Below are positions 58,785-64,000 of a DNA stretch of 64,000 nt, in pieces. This DNA comes from Aldehydirespirator sp965116965 (GTDB taxonomy: Bacteria > Actinomycetota > Acidimicrobiia > Acidimicrobiales > Aldehydirespiratoraceae): the NCBI GenBank assembly GCA_965116965.1, contig OZ220743.1, forward strand, positions 3,782,001-3,846,000, given 5' to 3'. The notes beneath the pieces are model-generated. The model was not told the DNA's origin, ran no database searches, and worked only from the letters and a program-made list of their open reading frames with translations. The position numbers and the translations under genes were made by a program. Position 1 is the stretch's first letter; every line of letters starts with the position of its first letter.

Positions 58785-59894
58785 CTAGCCAGCGAATACT
58801 ATGCGTCGCTTCAAACGGTTGCCGATCTTGTAAGGCAGTAGGCCTTCAAACTGCAACCGACCCACGACGATGCCTGCGGCGATTCCCAGTCCTGCGGCAA
58901 AGGACTCGATCTCCGCCAGTGTCCTCAACTCCATCAACTGTTCCTCGTAGCCCTCAGGAATCAAGGTTGTGGCCGCGAAACGATTCGCTTCAAGCTCCCG
59001 TTCAGCGCCCTCTGCTGGTCCTGCCGCCTCATCCCCGAGGTGCGGGGCTGCTCCCGCGTCGATGAAACGCTCTCTGCGGGGATGCAGCAGGATATGACCA
59101 GCTTCGTGAAAGAGCGAGAACCAGAACTGATCATCACTTCGATACCGAAGGCTCAAGGCAATTACCGGCTGGCCAGCCAACCAGTAGGCCGCTCCACTGA
59201 CGCGCGCTCCCTTGATCTCGGGTTCGAACACTACGGCCACTCCTACGGCGCCGCAGATGCGCTGGAGCCACGGGCCAATATCGTCAGGAGGATCAGCAGT
59301 TGCCGAACGGATATCCGTTAGAACCCTGCGGAACCTCGATTCGTCGTATTCGTCGTGTTGAGCTTCGGTGGCGTGCATTTCAGTGATCCGCACCCAGGAC
59401 GCCAAGGCTCCCGCATCGACCTCATAAGCGCTGGCATGGCGGAACGACGCTGCTGGCTCGCTCCAGACCGCGTTCCAGGCGGCGGCGGTAGCGACCCCGA
59501 AGAAGCGCTTCGCCGCGGAGACAAGAGCCGCCTTGTCGTCGGTATCGGGCAGGTGTCCGCGCTCTCGCAGTTCACGCCAAGGCAGACCCTGCAGCCACTC
59601 CAGGTCCTCAGCAGTCGCCTGTCGCTCGGCAAGTCGGGCAAGTCGAGCCTGGTAGTTGGCCTCCCGAGCGTTCCAGAACTGCGACGGGATCCCGAGCACC
59701 CTTTCGAGCTTCACAGCAACAGCCGGAGTAAGTGCCGCATGACCCTTCGCAAGCCGGTTGACGTGCTTGGGGCTTAACTCGGCGCGGCAGGCTAGCTCGG
59801 CCTGGGTCAGGCCAGCCTCCTCCAATGCCTCAAGAAGCGTCGCGCCCGGAGGCACCGCGTAGTCGGGCTCATAGCTGATCAGTCCACCGGTCAT
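58785..59894 (-). CDS. higA: HigA-type antitoxin with ImmA/IrrE metallopeptidase domain
   Basis: A 369-residue two-domain protein. Residues ~15-75 are an XRE/HigA helix-turn-helix (GLTQAELACRAELSPKHVNRLAKGHAALTPAVAVKLERVLG in part). The C-terminal part is an ImmA/IrrE-like peptidase with H263-E264-x-x-H267 (FSLFHEAGHILLH). The ATG at 59894 has GGTGGAAG before it. It follows the HigB toxin, the usual toxin-first order. The peptidase may degrade or sense a partner. Confidence 0.85.
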   Translation of the reverse strand: MTGGLISYEPDYAVPPGATLLEALEEAGLTQAELACRAELSPKHVNRLAKGHAALTPAVAVKLERVLGIPSQFWNAREANYQARLARLAERQATAEDLEWLQGLPWRELRERGHLPDTDDKAALVSAAKRFFGVATAAAWNAVWSEPAASFRHASAYEVDAGALASWVRITEMHATEAQHDEYDESRFRRVLTDIRSATADPPDDIGPWLQRICGAVGVAVVFEPEIKGARVSGAAYWLAGQPVIALSLRYRSDDQFWFSLFHEAGHILLHPRRERFIDAGAAPHLGDEAAGPAEGAERELEANRFAATTLIPEGYEEQLMELRTLAEIESFAAGLGIAAGIVVGRLQFEGLLPYKIGNRLKRRIVFAG

Positions 59895-59967
59895 TGGTCT
59901 TCCACCCCTGACGTCTGTCTCGGTCAGAGGTACTGGCGCCCACCAGGCCAGCGCCTCCAAGTCTTCT

Positions 59968-60303
59968 TCAATCGTGGGTGTCGGAGATCTCGACTACCAC
60001 TACTCCGGTCACCCGTGTCCAGTCAACGCTTCCGTCGGAGCGTTGAACTCCTTCCAGGTCTGCTGGCTCGATGATGAGCCGCCTGGGATGATCCAGGTCG
60101 CCGCTCATCTGTCCTGCTCGATCGGCGCGGAGCGGATGCCACCGCCCCGGCAAGTCGAGAAGCTGGCTTGCGTTGGAGACAGCCTCCAAGTCCACCAACC
60201 GCTGCTTTAGCCGCTTTGCTCCGTCAGACCCGAACTTCCGGGTCAACGACCTGTCGCTCTCGCAGAGCTTCGCAAGCCGTTGATCCCGAAACCAGATCTG
60301 CAC
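59968..60303 (-). CDS. higB: HigB-type (RelE superfamily) toxin
   Basis: A 111-residue RelE/HigB-fold toxin. IWFRDQRLAKLCESDRSLTRKFGSDGAKRLKQRLVDLEAV and LDLPGRWHPLRADRAGQMSGDLDHPRRLIIEP in part are typical of HigB toxins beside XRE-ImmA antitoxins. It cleaves ribosome-bound mRNA in known cases. GTG start at 60303 with CGGAGG. It precedes HigA by 73 bases. Confidence 0.85.
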   Translation of the reverse strand: MQIWFRDQRLAKLCESDRSLTRKFGSDGAKRLKQRLVDLEAVSNASQLLDLPGRWHPLRADRAGQMSGDLDHPRRLIIEPADLEGVQRSDGSVDWTRVTGVVVVEISDTHD

Positions 60304-60312
60304 CTCCGAAAC

Positions 60313-60329
60313 TTTACCATGTAGGTAAA
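60313..60329. promoter_or_regulatory. HigBA operator palindrome
   Basis: TTTACC at 60313-60318 and GGTAAA at 60324-60329 around a 5-base centre, ten bases before the HigB start. Its position at the transcription start region fits autorepression by HigA. Confidence 0.6.
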
Positions 60330-60367
60330 GATATCACGGGGACGAGACAATGTCTAGCACCCCGGAG

Positions 60368-61747
60368 TCAGGAGGCGGTGCGCTCCACGTGGCCGCCGAA
60401 GCCGACCGTTCCCGACACGCCGGCTGCGGAGCCGAGGCGGTGCAGCGGCACGGTGTTGTACGACGGCGACGGGGTGTAGGCCACCGGCAGCCGCTTGACG
60501 CCGCCGATGAAGTTGGAGCGCAGATAGTCGGGCTCGCCGTCGAGGCGGATGTCGGGCATGCGCCGGGCGATCTCGCGGAACATCAGGCGGATCTCCATAC
60601 GGGCCAGGCTGGCGCCCAGGCAGTAATGGGGGCCTCCCCCGCCGAAACCGACATGGTCGTTCGGCGTGCGCTCGATGTCGAAGCGCCACGGGTCCTCGAA
60701 GGCCCTCGGGTCGCGGTTTGCGGCCACGTGCCACATGAGCACCTTGTCGCCCGCCGCGATCTTGACCCCGCCGATCTCGTGGTCGGAGAGGGCCTGGCGG
60801 CGGAAGTACATGACCGGGGTGGCCCAGCGCACGATCTCCTCTACCGCGGCCTCCATGTGGCGGTCCGGGTCGGCCACGAACTTCTCCCACTGATCGGGGA
60901 AATCAAAGAAGGCCATCATCCCCCGGGTGATCGAGTTGCGGGTGGTCTCGTTGCCGGCCACGCACAGGACCAGGAAGAACATGTCGAACTCGAGTTCGGA
61001 GAGGGCCTCGCCGTCGATGTCGGCCGCCAGCAGCGTGGTGACGATGTCGTCGGAGGGCGTGCTGCGGCGCTCCATCTGAAGCTGGTGGGAGTAGCCGAAC
61101 AGATCGGCCGCGGCCGCGAGGATGTCGTCCCGGCTCTTGACGAACTCGGGGTCCTCGCCGCCGACCATGGCGTTGGTCCAGTCGAACACCCTGGAGCGGT
61201 CCTCGACGGGGATGCCCATCATCTCGGCGATAGCCTGCAGGGGCAGCTCGGCCGAGACGTCGCGCACGAAGTCGCAGCGGCCCTCCTCCACCACCCGGTC
61301 GAGGATTATGTCGGTGCGGTTCTGGAGATAGTCCTCGAGCAGGTTGATCATCCGGGGGGTGAAGCCCCGGTTGACGAGCTTGCGGTAGCGGGTGTGGCGG
61401 GGCGGGTCCATGTCGAGCAGCGTGTGGTCGTTGGCGATGCCCGACGCCCACTCGCGCCGATCGGGATCTCGCATCTGCGTGCCGCTGTGGCTGGACGAGA
61501 ACACGTCGGCCCGGCGGTTCACCTCCTTGAGGTGGGCCTGGCGGGTGATGGCCCAGTAGCCGGGACCCTTGTCGCCCTCGTCCACCCAGTGGATGCCGGG
61601 GTCCGTCTCGCGCAGCCGGGCCAGGGCGTCGTGATGGTCCTGGCGCTGGAACAGGTCGAAGTCCCACAGGTCGATGTCCGCGGCTGGGCAGAGCCCCGCT
61701 CCGTGGTCCACGGGACAGGCTGTAGCTCGCTCCTCGGTGACTGTCAT
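60368..61747 (-). CDS. Cytochrome P450 (steroid/terpenoid-type)
   Basis: A 459-residue P450. The I-helix is AGNETTRNS and the haem loop is FGGGGPHYCLG with the cysteine ligand at C376. PRHTRYRKLVNRGFTPRM and EIVRWATPVMYFRR are typical of actinobacterial P450s of the CYP125/142-like clades that oxidise steroid or terpenoid side chains. The ATG at 61747 is used. Its C-terminal ~40 residues after VKRLPV are longer than usual. An unusual promoter with three palindromes lies upstream. Confidence 0.9.
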   Translation of the reverse strand: MTVTEERATACPVDHGAGLCPAADIDLWDFDLFQRQDHHDALARLRETDPGIHWVDEGDKGPGYWAITRQAHLKEVNRRADVFSSSHSGTQMRDPDRREWASGIANDHTLLDMDPPRHTRYRKLVNRGFTPRMINLLEDYLQNRTDIILDRVVEEGRCDFVRDVSAELPLQAIAEMMGIPVEDRSRVFDWTNAMVGGEDPEFVKSRDDILAAAADLFGYSHQLQMERRSTPSDDIVTTLLAADIDGEALSELEFDMFFLVLCVAGNETTRNSITRGMMAFFDFPDQWEKFVADPDRHMEAAVEEIVRWATPVMYFRRQALSDHEIGGVKIAAGDKVLMWHVAANRDPRAFEDPWRFDIERTPNDHVGFGGGGPHYCLGASLARMEIRLMFREIARRMPDIRLDGEPDYLRSNFIGGVKRLPVAYTPSPSYNTVPLHRLGSAAGVSGTVGFGGHVERTAS

Positions 61748-61820
61748 GTTTCTCACCTCACTCCCGGAGGTTCCGGGCCTCGCACCGGCCGCGGCTCGCA
61801 CGGCTGGCAGGCTCGTCTAG

Positions 61821-61877
61821 CTTCCTAGGAAGTTACCTTCCTCGGAAGATACCTTAGGGCGAGGTCGTTTGCAAACG
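61821..61877 (-). promoter_or_regulatory. Three palindromes before the P450, candidate regulator operators
   Basis: CTTCCTAGGAAG at 61821-61832 and CTTCCTCGGAAG at 61837-61848 are 12-bp palindromes set 16 bases apart; read on the minus strand they form two direct units of GGTAWCTTCCNNGGAAG. CGTTTGCAAACG at 61866-61877 is a third, different palindrome ending at the citrate synthase stop. Such arrays commonly bind TetR-family regulators; none is encoded nearby. Confidence 0.65.
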
Positions 61878-61878
61878 G

Positions 61879-62985
61879 TCAGGACCGAGTCGGCTCCGGG
61901 CCGACGTAGCGGGCGCTGGGGCGCAGGATCTTGCCCGCCTCCGCCTGCTCGAGCACATGGGCGCTCCAGCCGATCGTCCTGCTCACCGCGAAAGTCGGCG
62001 TGAACATGGCCCGGGGCAGGCCGGCCAACTCCAGCACCACCGCGGCCCAGTACTCGACATTGGTGACGATGCGGTGGCCGGGCCGCCACTCGGCCAACAC
62101 TCGCAGGACTTCCGCCTCGATGGCGGCCGCCCGGCAGACGAGCTCGCCGCCGAGGGACTCCGCCGCGGCCCGCAGCACCACGCCCCGCGGGTCGGCGGCC
62201 CGGTAGACCGCATGGCCGAAGCCCATGATCTTGTGGCCCGCCTCCAGCCGGGTCCGCACCCAGGCTGCCGCCCGCTCGGGCTCGCCGATCTCTTCGATCA
62301 TCTCCATGGCCCGGCTCGGGGCGCCGCCGTGGAGCGGCCCGGTGAGCGCCCCCACCCCGGCCACGAGCGAGCCGGCCATGTCGGCCCCGGTGCTGGCCAC
62401 CACCCGGCTGGTGAACGTCGATGCGTTGAAGCCGTGATCCAGGGTGGCCACCAGGTACTGCTCCACCGCTCGGGCAGCATCCGGGCCGGGCCGGACGCCG
62501 GTGGTCATGCGCAAGTAGTCCTCGCAGTGCGAGAGCCCGGCGTCGGGACCCACCGGGTCGAGACCCCGTCGGCGGCGATGATGACGGGCCAGCACCGTCG
62601 GCACGACGGCGGCCAGCCGCAGAGCGTCGTCACGGCGCTGAGAGGCGGTGCGGTCCAGCAACGGACCCCGGTCTTCGAGGGCCGCTACCGCTAGCAGGCC
62701 CACCCGCAGCACCGCCATGGGATCGGGCAGCCGCGTGGCCGCCCCGTCCACGATCTCCGCGGCCTCTTCGGGCAGCGCCCGGCCGGGGCCTCCGTCGACG
62801 GCGGCAGCGTCAGGGGGCAGCCCGCCGTCTATCTGCAGGGTCCAGACGTCCTCGAGTGTGCGGGTGCGGGCCAACTCGGCCGCGTTGTGCTGGCGGTAGT
62901 GGTAGAAGCCCTCCTCGCCCCGCACCGCGCCGAGCTCGGTGTCGGCGACGGCCAGGCCCTTCAGTCCCGGAGGAGCGATCTGCAC
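61879..62985 (-). CDS. Citrate synthase-family protein
   Basis: A 368-residue citrate/2-methylcitrate synthase homologue. The catalytic histidines are in LDHGFNAST and GPLHGGAPS, and GFGHAVYRAADPR holds the third His; the aspartate is in the AMFTPTFAVSRTIGWSAHVLEQ region as in the family. The GTG at 62985 was chosen by homology. It makes citrate or a methyl homologue from oxaloacetate and an acyl-CoA. The N-terminal ~30 residues are diverged from the canonical hexameric type. Confidence 0.88.
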   Translation of the reverse strand: MQIAPPGLKGLAVADTELGAVRGEEGFYHYRQHNAAELARTRTLEDVWTLQIDGGLPPDAAAVDGGPGRALPEEAAEIVDGAATRLPDPMAVLRVGLLAVAALEDRGPLLDRTASQRRDDALRLAAVVPTVLARHHRRRRGLDPVGPDAGLSHCEDYLRMTTGVRPGPDAARAVEQYLVATLDHGFNASTFTSRVVASTGADMAGSLVAGVGALTGPLHGGAPSRAMEMIEEIGEPERAAAWVRTRLEAGHKIMGFGHAVYRAADPRGVVLRAAAESLGGELVCRAAAIEAEVLRVLAEWRPGHRIVTNVEYWAAVVLELAGLPRAMFTPTFAVSRTIGWSAHVLEQAEAGKILRPSARYVGPEPTRS

Positions 62986-63170
62986 GGCTGCTGCTCTCTT
63001 CTTCTGGCGAGTTCCCGCCCACCAAGATCGACGCGGCTGGTCAGGCGCCGAACGTCGCCCGACCAGAAAATCGGGCGATTGTTGCGATTGGAGCAACTGT
63101 GCCGCGATTTCAGCTGCCAGGGGGCCGAGTGGACAGGCAGCGACCCGCAGCCATCTTCCCCGGGGCACCA

Positions 63171-63218
63171 GCGGGGCCGTGGCCCGAGCGGCCCTCAGGT
63201 CGCAGCGAACAAGAGCGG
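63171..63218 (+). repeat. Dispersed 48-bp intergenic repeat, copy C
   Basis: Starts GCGGGGCCGTGGCCCGAGCG and ends GAACAAGAGCGG; the centre has CTCAGGTCGCAGC in place of GTGAGCGAAGC. It lies between the citrate synthase and the LLM gene. Confidence 0.85.
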
Positions 63219-63261
63219 TAATGCCCCGCTTCCGCGCGAGGGGTCTCGCCCAGTCGCGATT

Positions 63262-64000
63262 TCAGCTGATGTTGCTGGCGGGCACGGCGGCCTGGACGAC
63301 CGACGCCTCAACCACCGGGATCTCGTGGCGCTCCAGGGGGCGCATCCGCTCCTTGCGGGCCAGAGCCTTCTCGATGTAGGGCGCCAACTCCTCGGCCTTG
63401 GCCGCCTCGCGCTCGGCCCGGCCCGGAACGAACTCGCCCAGCACGTCCGATCCGAACAGGCGCAGGCTCGCACAGATGTCGCTATGGAGGTTCTTGCCGC
63501 CCTGCTGCAGGAAGATCACATGGTCGATGCCGGCGTCCTCGGCCTGCTTGAGCCAGCGGACGGCGTCGGCGGGGGTGCCGATGGTGTCGGCGTAGTCGTC
63601 GCCGGCGCCCATCGCGACGGCCACCGCGTCGTCCAGCGCCGAGCCCCGCTGGGCCTCGTAGCGGTCCCAGATGTCGGAGTGGCCCGGGATGGTGTGGTGC
63701 ACCACCAGCTGCCGCAGGGCGTAAGCGAAGAAGTGGAACCCTTCGAAGCCTCGCCGGATGGCCTCGGCCCGCTCGGAGTGCAGCGAGAAGCCGGTGACCA
63801 CCGCGATGTTGGCGTTGACGCTGTGGCCGAGCGGCACGCACTCGTCGCTGCGGATGATGTCGTAGTACACCTCGGCCCAGTGGCGGGCCTCGGCCGGGTC
63901 CACGAAGGCGAATGCCAGGGCGCCGAGACCCCGGCGGGCGGCCAACTCGATGGTGGTGCGGTTGGTGCAGGCGATCCACATGGGTGGATGGGGCTTCTGC
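63262..64000 (-). CDS. LLM-class flavin-dependent oxidoreductase, C-terminal part (runs off right edge)
   Basis: The last ~246 residues of a luciferase-like oxidoreductase. QKPHPPMW near the right edge is the family's typical strand before the ATG seen at 63981, so that ATG is internal and the gene continues beyond 64000. RGLGALAFAFVDPAEARHW, FAYALRQLVVHH and SLRLFGSDVLGEF are also present. The N-terminal half with the flavin/F420 pocket is outside the window. Confidence 0.85.
   Translation of the reverse strand, partial: QKPHPPMWIACTNRTTIELAARRGLGALAFAFVDPAEARHWAEVYYDIIRSDECVPLGHSVNANIAVVTGFSLHSERAEAIRRGFEGFHFFAYALRQLVVHHTIPGHSDIWDRYEAQRGSALDDAVAVAMGAGDDYADTIGTPADAVRWLKQAEDAGIDHVIFLQQGGKNLHSDICASLRLFGSDVLGEFVPGRAEREAAKAEELAPYIEKALARKERMRPLERHEIPVVEASVVQAAVPASNIS

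Overview
The window is high-GC bacterial DNA and reads like an actinobacterium of the Acidimicrobiia or a close relative. Pointers are an FHA-FtsK/WXG100 type VII secretion pair, F420-type luciferase-like oxidoreductases, several P450s, a eukaryote-type IleRS, a GPP34 protein, and many genes whose -10 box sits exactly six bases before the start codon (leaderless transcripts). Osmolyte genes (DMSP lyase, betaine uptake, MttB family) suggest a marine or host-associated lifestyle; that is inference. No tRNA, rRNA or CRISPR array was recognised.

Layout. 0-2 kb: 5' part of an FHA-FtsK secretion ATPase and its WXG100 partner. 2-4.4 kb: an AbiE-like pair in which the nucleotidyltransferase toxin is fused in frame to an enoyl-CoA hydratase. 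5-14.4 kb: LLM oxidoreductase, alcohol dehydrogenase, FAD amine/amino-acid oxidase, amidase, VapBC, macro-domain protein, EamA permease, ThpR, MazEF-like pair, and two gene remnants. 14.5-22.7 kb: methylated-osmolyte block with a DddP-type DMSP lyase, an MttB-family methyltransferase and a betaine/choline-type ABC transporter whose permease carries a very long extra C-terminal region. 22.8-31 kb: SDR gene plus a partial copy, and four whole or broken copies of MazEF-like modules around ileS. 31-36.5 kb: 2OG-Fe dioxygenase, nrdA-nrdB, GPP34. 36.5-49.9 kb: defence-rich stretch with a nonsense-split gene, an Abi-like HEPN protein, a XamI-type restriction-modification pair, and a C5-methyltransferase plus MORC/MutL-like ATPase-nuclease system in which an ISL3 element has cut the methyltransferase. 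Inside this stretch sit an aldehyde dehydrogenase, a FAH-family enzyme, an orphan LivF, MarR and an SDR. 50-58.3 kb: catabolic cluster (acetoacetate-decarboxylase-like, P450, class III ring-cleavage dioxygenase, glutamine amidotransferase, glutamine-synthetase-like ligase, acyl-CoA dehydrogenase, hydrolase, PuuD). 58.8-64 kb: HigBA, a second P450 with a striking palindromic promoter, citrate synthase, and an LLM oxidoreductase cut by the right edge.

How it works together. The osmolyte block can import betaine-like compounds and attack DMSP and N-methyl groups. The glutamine-synthetase-like ligase, the amidotransferase and PuuD together suggest gamma-glutamylation catabolism of amines. Genome plasticity is visible throughout: six toxin-antitoxin loci or remnants, an IS with an exact 8-bp target duplication, internal gene deletions, gene fragments, and a 48-bp intergenic repeat in four copies.
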